Part shown: positions 1-9,339 of the stretch, in pieces
Numbering within the stretch: the stretch's first letter is position 1
How the letters are laid out: the number at the start of each line of letters is the position of its first letter
Origin: Phymorhynchus buccinoides
Lineage: Eukaryota; Mollusca; Gastropoda; Neogastropoda; Raphitomidae
NCBI GenBank assembly: GCA_017654935.2
Contig: CM065683.1
Coordinates: forward strand, 2,648,219-2,712,218
Reading direction: 5' to 3'
Length of the DNA: 64,000 bases
Position numbers and translations under genes: made by a program
The notes under the pieces: model-generated
Database searches by the model: none
Seen by the model: the letters and a program-made list of their open reading frames with translations, nothing else
What the model was told of the DNA's origin: nothing

Positions 1-34
1 AAGTCAAGATTGAAAACATGGAAAGAACCGATAA

Positions 35-36
<2 letters not shown>

Positions 37-133
<97 letters not shown>

Positions 134-172
134 GCGTGCGTGCGTGCGTGTGCGTGCGTGCGTGCGTGCGCG
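37..172. repeat. (TG)n microsatellite with GCGT variants
   Basis: A run of TG dinucleotides that passes into CGTG/CGTGCG repeats towards its right end. The reading frames open across it on both strands are by-products of the dinucleotide period and are not genes. Confidence 0.97.
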
Positions 173-175
173 TCT

Positions 176-660
176 TTGCCATGATGTAAAATCATGGTAC
201 GTAAAATTAGTCTTTCGTGAAAGATTGATATTATGGTACTTAAAGTTAATCTTTTTTGTGAAAGACTGTGAAATCATGGTACCTAAAATTAGTCTGTTGT
301 GAAAGACTGCTAAATCATGGTATCTAAAATTAGTCTGTTGTGAAAGACTGCTAAATCATGGTATATAAAATTAGTTTGTTGTGAAAGACAGAAATCAAGG
401 TACCTAAAAGTAGTCGTTGTGAAATACTGTCAAATCATGGTACCTAAAATTCTTTGTCCTTTTGTGAAAGACTGAAATCATGGTACTTAAAATTAGTCTG
501 TTGGGAAAGACTGTGAAATCATGTACCTAATATGAAAGACTGTGAAATCATAGTACATAAGATTAGTCTGTTCTGAAGGACTGTGAAATGATGGTACCTA
601 AAATTAGTCTTCCGTGAAAGACTGTGAAATGATGGTACATAAGATTAGTCTTCCAAGTCT
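176..660. repeat. 41-bp minisatellite, about 11 imperfect copies
   Basis: A motif containing ATCATGGTACCTAAAATTAG and GTGAAAGACTG repeats with a period near 41 bases. Copies differ by substitutions and small indels, for instance GGTATCT or GGTACTT in place of GGTACCT. Two copies around 270-350 are nearly identical, which suggests local unequal exchange. No coding content was seen. Confidence 0.9.
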
Positions 661-671
661 AGTGACGCTTG

Positions 672-905
<234 letters not shown>

Positions 906-911
906 AATGTG

Positions 912-1010
912 TACTAGCGCAACGCCCCGTACCGGTAGCGCCTAGTACCGGTAACGCCTAGTACAGGTAACGCCAAGTACTGGTAACTCTGAGTACCGGT
1001 TTCGTTGGGT
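912..1010. repeat. 16-bp tandem repeat heading a dispersed element
   Basis: GTACCGGTAACGCCTA-like units repeat with a 16-base period, after a TAGCGCAAC start. The same arrangement is found on the opposite strand at about 47325-47410, where it again abuts a copy of the dispersed repeat family. It therefore looks like the 5' end of a mobile element, not an isolated satellite. Confidence 0.75.
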
Positions 1011-1029
1011 CCGTGAAATATTATATTTT

Positions 1030-1660
1030 TATTTTTGTGGCTGAAAACCCAATTTTTAGACCCCTACTACTTTCAAGGCCTACCGATCTCCATGACCTTG
1101 ATCGGTATGCAATCATCAGAAAAACTGTAAGCCAAAGTACCCACATGCCAAGTTTGAAGTCCCTAAGACCAACGGTGTGGACGTTATAGACCCTTAAATA
1201 TTTTCGGTTTTCAAGGTCATACACCAAGGTGAAGGTCACAATGGCAATAATTTATGCGCGGATGCCTTCCTCTCATGGTGACATGCCACCACACAAAATT
1301 GGAAATGATTTGGTGAAGCGGTTCGGGAGATATGTGTGGGACAGAAAACCGCAATTATTAGACCCCTACCACATTCAAGGCATACCGATCTCCCTGACCT
1401 TGACCTTGACCTTCATTCGTACGCCATCAGCAGAACGGCCATAAGGGAAAGTACCTCCATGCCAAGTTTGAAGACTCTAGGACCTGCGGTGTGGAAGTTA
1501 TGGCCCCATAACGGTTTTCGGTTTTCAAGGTCATACACCAAGGTCAAGGTCAGGGCAGCAAACAGTTTTGCGCGGATGCCTTCCTCTCATGGGGACACAC
1601 AACCACACAAAATTTGAAGCGATTCGGTCAAGCAGTTCGGAAGATCCTTGGGACAGACAG
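1030..1660 (+). mobile_element. Tandem dimer of a ~302-bp dispersed repeat
   Basis: Two head-to-tail copies begin near the shared phrase TAGACCCCTAC (about 1057 and 1359), with a period near 302 bases. Each holds CCTTCCTCTCATGG, a GAAGCGATTCGGT-like tail and a GGGACAGACAG-like end, a tail shared with the element at 2330-2785. The dimer carries six TCAAGGTCA motifs: plus strand 1211, 1525 and 1544; minus strand 1093, 1395 and 1401. No open frame is convincing. SINE-like or non-autonomous element of unknown class. Confidence 0.7.
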
Positions 1661-2146
1661 AAAAGAAGAACAAAAACAAACAAACAAAAAAAGGAAACAA
1701 ACCTGAACGAAAACATACTCCTTTGCGATCGTAGATCGGCAAAGGACTAAAAGGAAAAACGAAGTGAAAGCCTACTTAGTTAAACCAGAGAGGTTCTTAA
1801 TCTGTGGTTCAACCATTGTAGCTCCGTTTTAATAAATCTGGGGACCCACAACTAAAACAAAAAAAGCATTCATTCTTCTCCATGAACACCCCCCACTGTA
1901 CCCCACCCCCAACCATCCCTGTCCCCCCCATCCCCCCTTGAAAAGAAAAGACTGGCATCTGGTCCCTGTTCCCTATATGAGTAGTGAGGACAGAAACACT
2001 GGTTGTGTCCCTTTTAAACATCTTTATGACATAACACGTCGATAGGCCAGTTGAATTCTCTGTTCAAATTCCAATCTGAGTCTTTGCATAGCCGCCATTG
2101 TGAACTACCCCACTAACGATAACTATCAGCCAGGCTCGCCTTAACT
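1661..2146. other. No recognised feature
   Basis: An A-rich stretch with AACA repeats is followed by ordinary sequence containing a C-rich patch around 1888-1940. I see no gene, splice pattern or repeat partner elsewhere in the window. Confidence 0.5.
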
Positions 2147-2279
2147 CTTAAAGACCCACCACGTCACGTGTGAAAATCACGGTTTTAACGTGTTTTTCCC
2201 TCTTATAGCTGGTAAGAAATCTTAAGAAATCTTCCTAGTATAAGAGGGAATGTGATACGTGACGTGGTGGGTCTTTAAG
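2147..2279. mobile_element. 133-bp hairpin MITE
   Basis: The ends are perfect inverted repeats of about 23 bases. The left arm starts CTTAAAGACCCACCACGTCA (2147-2169) and the right arm is its reverse complement (2257-2279). An inner pair, CCCTCTTATA near 2199 and TATAAGAGGG near 2240, extends the stem. There is no coding capacity. TTAA lies at the outer edge of each arm, which could mark a TTAA-type target, but no empty copy is present to prove it. Confidence 0.8.
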
Positions 2280-2329
2280 TAGTCCATCTTCCCCTTTTAG
2301 AGTCTTTAGTTATGTGTGAAGTGTTGGTT

Positions 2330-2785
2330 GAAATTAGCGTCCTGCAAAATAAATCGGTTTATAGCGCGTGTTTATGAACGGATGGTGTTGAAATTTTGCA
2401 CGACGATAGTCACTATACTTGGTCACGCATGTTCCAAATCTCGAGTCAATGTCGGTTCTGGTTACGCCGCGGTTTGTGAAAACGTGAAGCGGCCTGTCGG
2501 CGCCCGTATCTCCAGCATTTCTGAATCGATTCGCTTCTGGTTTGGCACATGGATAGTCCCCCGCCCCGGTCATCTGCCTGCCAAATTCGAAGGCAATCGG
2601 CCCAGAAACGCCGGAGATACGGGCGCCGAGAGGCCGGTGGATGCGCGTTTCGCGCATTTGCGAAACCGCGCAAATGACACGGCCGCCTCGGTTGCCGATG
2701 CCATCGCCCCGTGAGGGCTCACAGCAAATTTGAAGCGATTCGGTCAAAAAACGGCGGAGTTATAAGGCCCGTTTCGTGTTTCAGA
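2330..2785 (+). mobile_element. Dispersed non-autonomous repeat (family R1)
   Basis: A GC-richer block that recurs inverted at about 46985-47410. It contains a 16-base perfect inverted repeat, CGGCGCCCGTATCTCC at 2498-2513 and its complement at 2613-2628. A palindromic GCGCGTTTCGCGC-type segment follows, then a GCAAATTTGAAGCGATTCGG tail that ends in CAGACAGACAG and a CA microsatellite. Frames open on both strands reflect base composition. Class unknown; the microsatellite 3' end resembles a SINE or LINE tail. Confidence 0.7.
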
Positions 2786-2791
2786 CAGACA

Positions 2792-2836
<45 letters not shown>

Positions 2837-2850
2837 ACACACACACACGG
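2786..2850. repeat. (CA)n microsatellite
   Basis: CA run at the 3' end of the preceding dispersed repeat, broken once by an ACAGACAC step. Confidence 0.95.
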
Positions 2851-2879
2851 ACAGTTGGCTTTTTACTATATGATGATGA

Positions 2880-3085
2880 TGCTCTATGTGTCCCCGTCAT
2901 TGTGTCCCTGCCTCTATGTGTACCACATTTTGTCTCTGTGTCCCCGTCTTCATATGTCCCCATTTCTATCCGTCCCCGTCTCTATATGTCTGTGTCTCTA
3001 CATGTCCCCGTCTCCATATGTTGGACTCTATATGTCCCGTCTCTATTTGTCCATCATTTTGTCTCTGTATATGTCCTTGTCAAAC
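2880..3085. repeat. Pyrimidine-rich ~18-bp minisatellite
   Basis: Variants of TCTCTATATGTCCCCG repeat imperfectly. Contig C carries the same motif as its reverse complement (GGGACACATAGAGA type) at 41501-41800, in front of the same flanking sequence. Confidence 0.8.
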
Positions 3086-3635
3086 GGAAACAAAAGGAAA
3101 ACACTCACTGGTCATGTCCATGAAATGCATGATATGATGACATACTTCGTTTGAAACACTCGTGTCATAGTACAACGGGTGATGGGTATCCTACACACAA
3201 GGATATCGTGGTTTTTGTAACTGAACCGGAACGTTTTCAACTCAGCATCCATTTGTTTCTTGTCGTCTGCTGCTTGGGGGGTGTCATAGTTTCTGTCAAC
3301 GATTGGTTGATTTTCCGTGATATGATAGCAAGCAATACTACGACATACTATTGCGAAATAGTTGTCACACTATGAGATCTTATAGACCTTATGAGATAAT
3401 AAAGATGATTTGATTTGAACACCAACCACTGAAATACGTAAAACAGTAAAAGCTTTCTCGCCTTCTCCCCACCCCAATCCTAAAGCATCCGAGCGTGAAA
3501 AGATTTAAAACCAAAACTAAAACCGAAATAACACACACGTGCGCGCACGCACACACACACACATACACCACTGCCCTCTCTACTACATACTATACTCTAT
3601 TCACGATGACGACGCGCGCGCACGCGCACGCACGC

Positions 3636-3683
<48 letters not shown>

Positions 3684-4250
3684 TCGCACGCCCACACGCG
3701 CTTATTTTGTTGCTGAAACTATCAATCCTAAATAATTAATTAATATTTAGAATTAATAAGAAGACCCAAAACATTACACGCAAATCGAGAGAGAGAGAAA
3801 GAGAAACAGTCAGACAGTTGAAGAAAGATAATCGGAAAATGCACCGAGAAAGCTAAGAGCGAATAATGTTGAAAAGCGAAAAACTCGTGAAATGCGTGCA
3901 TAAAGGTGTTATTGTGTCGTGTGGTCCTATCTTAGCCAATCGCGTACAACCATGCACGCGCCTCATTTTAATTTCCTTTTGAAGTTTTTTTTTCTTTCTT
4001 GAACTGTGCGTTTGCAAGATGACGGCTCTATGTGGTCGTTTGCTGCGCCATATTGAATTTTTGACATCTCTACATTTGAAATGAAAGTCAAAGGTAAGTG
4101 GTTTGTGAATCCATGTGTGTCTTAAGCGTCGACAAAATATTGCTGTGTTTTTAAGCGTTGTAGATGGACAGATGATGATAGTGCAAGAGCTGCCGGAATT
4201 CTGATGTTTTTGTGTGGAAAGACGACCGGTTTTAGCTGATGGTGTCACTG
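3086..4250. other. Segment duplicated in contig C, with CA microsatellites
   Basis: This stretch aligns with about 41895-43114, starting at GGAAACAAAAGGAAAAC. It contains (CA)n/(CGCA)n tracts near 3536-3566 and 3609-3690 and a short GA run near 3788. Small frames on both strands are not maintained in the second copy. I see no gene in it. Confidence 0.7.
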
Positions 4251-4806
4251 TTAAAGGTGCACCCTGACGGATGAGTTGTTGCAAGAAACACGTCGAGATC
4301 ACCAGAGAGACAGCCTTTTCAAGGATCGGAACACTCACTTTGCTCTGGTTTCCTTGAAATTAAACCGTCAAAACGGCGATTCCTCCTTGGCGGAGATGCC
4401 GGAGAGAGTAGCCATTTTGGATGGGGTGGGTGAAGGTCACTCATTGTGGTTGAAGCGTTTTCTTTTTTTGTAGTGCAGTGGTAAAAACAAAATGCAGCTA
4501 TTTCCTTTGTTGTGAGCGAACCTCCTTTAGATAAATTGTATAAAATTTTAAAAAAGAAAGAAAAAAGGCACGAAAATTTCGTGCAAACGATTTGGCGGCC
4601 ATTAGAAAAGAGACTGGCACACGCCTTCTCTTTGAGTTAAATAATTTGACTTCCAGCACCTCCGCCAAGGAGGGATCGCCGATTTGACGGTTTGATTTAT
4701 AGGAAACCAGAGCAAAGTGAGTGTTGCGATCTCTGTAAAGGGTGTTTTCCTGGTGATCTCGACGTGTTTTTTACCCAAAAACTCACCCGTCAGGGTGCCC
4801 CTTTAA
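4251..4806. mobile_element. Foldback element FB-1, copy 1
   Basis: Long imperfect terminal inverted repeats. The left arm runs TTAAAGGTGCACCCTGACGG, then CACGTCGAGATCACCAG, then CTCCTTGGCGGAG. The right arm returns through CTCCGCCAAGGAG and GGTGATCTCGACGTG to CAGGGTGCCCCTTTAA. The arms span most of the 556 bases around a small centre with no transposase. Copies occur at 36761-37342, 43115-43699 and 59426-59983. Confidence 0.85.
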
Positions 4807-5238
4807 GGGCCAGCTACACCACATACGATTCGGAGTTGAATGCGATGCGACTGTGACGATGCGAGTCACGATTCACGCGATATTCATGTAGGTGAAGACG
4901 GTGTAAAAAAAAAGCCCATGGGCGGTAAGAAGCCCATGCCAATTATTTCATGAAATGAAGCAAATTTCAGTCACATTTTGCCCATGAAACGAGTGTTAAT
5001 GTTTAGCATTCGTCTCATGGGCACATTTGACTGAAATTTTCTTTATTTCATGAGATAATTGGCATGGGCTTCTTACCTGCCCATGGGCTTTTTACCCCGT
5101 CTTCCCCTATTGGGTCATGTATAGTGAGCGAAAGTAACAGGATCATTTTTAAATGGAAATATTTCACATAAATCGTGACTCACGTGGCCCAGTCGGATCG
5201 CATCCCTATACGATTTTACGCGTGTGTGGCGCCGGCCT
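4807..5238. mobile_element. Foldback element FB-2, split by a MITE
   Basis: It begins GGGCCAGCTACACCACATAC directly after FB-1 and ends near CGTGTGTGGCGCCGGCC, the diverged inverted counterpart (about 65 bases per arm). A family member lies at 24151-24500, whose right end in reverse matches this left end (CATACGATT, GATGCGA, TGTGACGATG). The 217-bp MITE at 4891-5107 interrupts it. The copy at 43701-43922 lacks the MITE. Confidence 0.75.
4891..5107. mobile_element. 217-bp TA-flanked hairpin MITE
   Basis: The left end GGTGAAGACGG is followed by AAAAGCCCATGGGC; the right end returns through GCCCATGGGCTTTTTACCCC to CGTCTTCCCC. The inverted repeats continue inward through AAGAAGCCCATG and ATTTCATGA, so nearly the whole element folds back. 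TA flanks both sides (4889-4890 and 5108-5109). The homologous place in contig C (around 43787) reads straight through with one TA, so this is an insertion with a 2-bp TA duplication, as in Tc1/mariner-mobilised MITEs. Confidence 0.92.
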
Positions 5239-5709
5239 TTATTGCTCAGGTTCAGTCTGGACAGTTGCATCCTGTGCTTCGTCAGGCCTACTTTTAATTC
5301 CAGTGGCAGGCTGTAGTTTAGATATCCGTATTAAATTTTCCCTTTGAAACTTTTTCACTGAAAAGCAACATTCTGCTGTTCTCGGGGAAAGGGGTAGGGT
5401 TAGGACCAGCCTAAGGTTATGGACATTGTCATGTAACTGAAAGAACCGAGACTGAGAACGATGAGAGTCGTAAGCATGAAGGGGGTGTCTAAATTACAAC
5501 TAGCTTTACCCGTTCATTTTACAAATTTGTTTAAAAGTTTTAATTCACATAATAATAATTTTTTCTTATTTTTTAAAATCGGGTCAATACGTTTCAAAGA
5601 TTGAGTTAAGCAATGTAAATGCTTTAAAAAAAATCGAAATGTAGCTTTAGAGTTTGTTCTGCTTAAGAATTGGACTTTGTTTTGATTATTGTTTAAATTG
5701 ACAATAATT
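5239..5709. other. No recognised feature
   Basis: AT-rich sequence that is also present at about 43923-44460 in contig C. Nothing coding or repetitive stands out. Confidence 0.5.
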
Positions 5710-5813
5710 ATTCACACTTACGCCCGCCAAGAACGATAATGTTGACTGACAAAGCAATGGGCTGTGTTCTTTTCTGTTGCAAATTATCGTTCTTGGCAGG
5801 CGTAATTGTGAAT
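5710..5813. mobile_element. 104-bp hairpin MITE
   Basis: Terminal inverted repeats of 31 bases, with two mismatches by eye: ATTCACACTTACGCC plus GCCAAGAACGATAAT at 5710-5740, and the complement at 5783-5813. A degenerate copy with indels sits at the equivalent place in contig C (about 44462-44580). Confidence 0.75.
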
Positions 5814-5864
5814 ATCGCCAAAAATGTTCTCTTTATGTTTAGGTTCGGCTCTTGTTAACAAGGA

Positions 5865-6572
5865 CTGGCTCAGTCCTGTGGTCACCATCACCCCACCAGA
5901 ACAGGAATCGTCACTGCTGAAGACCCTCAACAGTCCCCCATGACCAAGCCCTGTCACCATCACCCCATCATCCCCAGCCCTGTCACCATCATCCCACCAG
6001 CAACAGGAATAATCACTGCTGAAGACCCACAACATTCCCCCCTGGCCCAGCCCTGTCACCATCACCCCATCATCCCCAGCCCTGTGACCATCATCCCACC
6101 ATCCTCAGGAATCGTCACTGCTGAAGACCCACAACATTCCCCCATGGCCCAGCCCTGTCACCATCACCCCATCATCCCCAGCCCTGTCACCATCACCCCA
6201 CCAGCAACAGGAATCATCACTGCTGAAGACCCACAACATTCCCCCATGGCCCGGCCCTGTCACCATCACCCCATCATCCCCAGCCCTGTGACCATCATCC
6301 CACCAGCAACAGGAATCATCACTACTGAAGACCCACAACATTCCCCCATGGCCCGGCCCTGTCACCATCACCCCATCATCCCCAGCCCTGTCACCATCAT
6401 CCCACCAGCAACAGGAATCATCACTGCTGAAGACCATCAACATTCCCCCTGGCCCAGCCCTGTCACCATCACCCCATCATCCTCAGGAATCATCACCACT
6501 GAAGACCCTCAACATTCCCCCATGGCCCAGCCCTGTCACCATCACCCCATCATCCTCAGGAATCGTCACTGC
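5865..6572. repeat. 102-bp minisatellite
   Basis: The landmark GAAGACC recurs at 5919, 6021, 6123, 6225, 6327 and 6429 (102 bases apart) and then 6501 (72 bases, a deleted unit). Because 102 is 34 codons, a frame stays open on the plus strand (5940-6611, 223 codons, His/Pro/Ile-rich) and another on the minus strand. The copy in contig C (44640-45175) is broken by indels. A pyrimidine-rich TTTAG precedes the array (5842) and AAAG/GTAGGT follows it (6615), so an exon with an internal minisatellite is possible but unproven. Confidence 0.85.
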
Positions 6573-7194
6573 TGCCAGGCCGGGTCCATTTCATTGACTT
6601 ATCACCTATGAAAGGTAGGTCAACCGGGTTATATTCACATTTAGCTACAACCATGAACGCTTCAGTTGAATGGGAGCAAAACTATTTTCATTTGCGAAAA
6701 AGGCAATCTTTTGCGCTAAGCAGTAATGGAGAAGTAATGTGAATAATTCCAGTTAGCAATTTGCACAAAGGTCCTTTAGCACATTATAGAATGTGCACGC
6801 ACATGTTATGATAAAAAAAACCTCTTGTAGGACTGCACACAATCTTTAGACCAGCTACTTTGTAAAAACACATTATGACTAGCTTGCTACACACGTTCTG
6901 TTAAATTAAAAAATATATTTTGTTTAATTCTTGACTGTTGCACATATTCAGTGAATTGTGGTAAACAAATTTTATTCAAAAGGACTAAACATTTCACACC
7001 ATGACAACATATTAATATTTTTAGCTATCCAGACATGGCTTATATATTTAGACAATGTAAAAATAGCAAATATTTCGGTTTGATTTGCAGACAGCAGTCT
7101 ACAGTGTGGATGAAGTGTTTTGAAGTTTTTTCAGGTCCTAATTGTTTTTGTTTTAATGTTTTTGGCCAACAATTTTCACAAGTCATTGAAACTG
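6573..7194. other. Left flank of the tandem 4.33-kb units
   Basis: AT-rich, single-copy-like sequence, found again at about 45176-45834 in contig C. It ends with CTG at 7192-7194, the three bases shared with the right end of the unit. No gene seen. Confidence 0.6.
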
Positions 7195-7973
7195 AAAATT
7201 ATCTGAACGCGTTTGCATTCTCCCCTCCACCTCCCCCCCTCCCTCTGGTCCTTATACATATCAGACCATGTTCACTGCACGGAGATCTTAATGCTGTAAC
7301 ACCTGAATTTAACTTCAAAGAGTAGGCATGTCCCCTGGGCAAGTTTAAAAAATAAAATTTCAGTCCAGCTCTCTCGAATACCAGTTGCCTCTTCTGCTAC
7401 AGGTCTGGAAGTTACGGTCCTAAGCAAACGTTTGCTTTACTGGGGGATACAGTTGAAGATTTTGAGACACTGAACACGATATATATGAGGATGAATTGGG
7501 GTCTGTATTGTTGTGGCAACTACTTTCGCTTTGCTAGGCGAATAGGTGCCATAAATAACTTTGGTAAAAGGGAGTTAATTATGAGAAGTTCCTTCCCCTT
7601 ATTCATTTCACTATAGTCTCTCTCTTAGCCTCACTATTTCATAGTTGTTTTATGGGTGCAGCAGATTGGGGCAGTGTTGAGGAAATGGGGGCAGGTTGTT
7701 GTGGGTGATGTAGTTCAAGGCGAAATCGCAGTTTGCGGATGTTTGACAAAATTTATTCTATCGCGTAAAAGATATTGGGTTAGGTGATATAATGGGGAAA
7801 AAAGAGGAAAAAGAAACAGTGCTGTTCCAGTTGAGATTGAAGTCTTCTGGTCTTTGTCAAAATGGATGCTATGGGTGATTTTGTTATCTGCGAGGAACGC
7901 AGGAAATATTAGGCAATCAACTGAATCAACCAAGTATCGCTAGTTCATTATGGAAAATCCACATGGAAGAGAG

Positions 7974-8476
7974 AGAGGAAGAGAGAGAGAGAGAGAGAGG
8001 GGACATATTATTTACCCAAGGTAATGAGATAAGCAATTTACAGCTTTTTTACACTCAGCCCTAAGAGGGGAGAGAGAGAGAAGAGAGAGAAAATGTGAAT
8101 GCGAATGCAAAATGTTTTATTGCGTTAAAGCCTTAAGCTCTAGTAGCAATTCGGTTTGGTCCAAAACACACCAAAATTTTTTTAGCAATGGACAATTGCA
8201 GTTAGACAACCGACTGCGGAAAGTTCAACAAAGAGAGAGAGAGAGAGAGGGGGGGAGGGGGGGAATGAAATATTATTTACCCAAGGCAATTTACAGCTTT
8301 TTTACACTCAGCCCTAATAGGGGAGAGGGAGAGAGAAGAGAGAGAAAATGCGAATGCAAAATGTTTTATTGCGTTAAAGCTTTAAGCTCTCTTAGCAATT
8401 CGGTTTGGTCCAAAACACAACATAATTTGTTTTTAAACAATGGACAATTGCAGTTAGACAACCGACCGCGGAAAGT

Positions 8477-8520
<44 letters not shown>

Positions 8521-8530
8521 GGGGGGGGGG
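7974..8530. repeat. Internal 252-bp duplication with GA tracts, unit 1
   Basis: TTTACAGCTTTTTTACACTC occurs at about 8037 and 8289. Each copy runs through ATGTTTTATTGCGTTAAAG and TGGACAATTGCAGTTAGAC and ends in a GA run. The second GA run passes into a G-rich stretch (about 8519-8538). TTTTATTGCG read in reverse is CGCAATAAAA, so each copy may be the inverted 3' end of a retroelement. Confidence 0.85.
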
Positions 8531-8749
8531 GTGGGGGTGTACAAGTGTGAAAGTAGTTATTAGAGGAGGGAGAATAATAGTGGAGCATTCTAGTTGAAGT
8601 TAAATGAAGTAAGAGACACTTAGAGAGATAAGCACGAGATGATAAATTAACAATACAAGGGCAGTGATCAGAAAATAAAACACAGCAGACACCTAGTAAC
8701 AGAAAGCATATTTCACATCAACAAGTCAACAATTGAAAAAATGTTAGTC

Positions 8750-8880
8750 TAAATTTTTCGAGTAATTCTTTTTAAGAACTTTTTTAAAGGCTGGGTTTGA
8801 GGGATATGATTCTAAGGATTATGATAAATTGTTCCATGCTGTTCTCCCTGAATAAACAAAACAAGGTTTGAATAGATTAT
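8750..8880 (-). mobile_element. LINE C-terminal remnant, minus strand, unit 1
   Basis: Translated on the minus strand the region gives FKPCFVYSGRTAWNNLS followed by PAFKKVLKKNYSKNLD-like residues. This is the WNxLP...FKxxLK signature at the extreme C-terminus of LINE ORF2 proteins. In contig B (27245-27376) this frame is continuous, while this copy is broken. It belongs to a different LINE from the plus-strand remnant. Confidence 0.7.
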
Positions 8881-9146
8881 TATGTGTGTGCGCACGCGCC
8901 TGTATGTGTGTTTGCGTGCATGTGCCCGTGTTGAGTTTTTTTAATTGGGCTTTTCTGCCAAAATAGGTGTTGGGGTGGGTGAGGGTAGCGTGTGACAACG
9001 ATTTATTTAGAACAAGAACAATGTCCAAGTGAATCGAATCTGAATTGTGCACATAGAATGCAGAGAGAGAGAGAGAGAGAGAGAGATAGATAGAGAGTAT
9101 TGACGCAGAGTTGGAGACCGTTGAACGGGTTCTGGCTGGCTGGGTC

Positions 9147-9150
<4 letters not shown>

Positions 9151-9216
<66 letters not shown>
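9151..9216. repeat. (TG)n microsatellite, unit 1
   Basis: An uninterrupted TG run after the motif GGTTCTGGCTGGCTGGGTCA. The same tract is about half as long in units 2 and 3. Confidence 0.97.
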
Positions 9217-9218
<2 letters not shown>

Positions 9219-9339
9219 GATCTGTGTGCTAAAACTTACTCTATGCTCTTCTGCCAGTCACGCACCAATCGTTCAATTGTCTCCCTTCTCTCTTTCTAGC
9301 TAGTATCAGAGACAGTCAACTGATGTTCTCAAGTAAATG

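Noticed and set aside
5940..6611. 223-codon repeat protein (His/Pro/Ile-rich)
   Set aside because: A 102-bp unit without stops stays open in more than one frame and on both strands; the contig C copy is frameshifted. Kept only as a minisatellite with a question about splicing.
8819..9148. 109-codon minus-strand frame with His/Thr repeats
   Set aside because: Only its last part (WNNLS) is meaningful, as a LINE remnant. The rest reads through CA/GA microsatellites.
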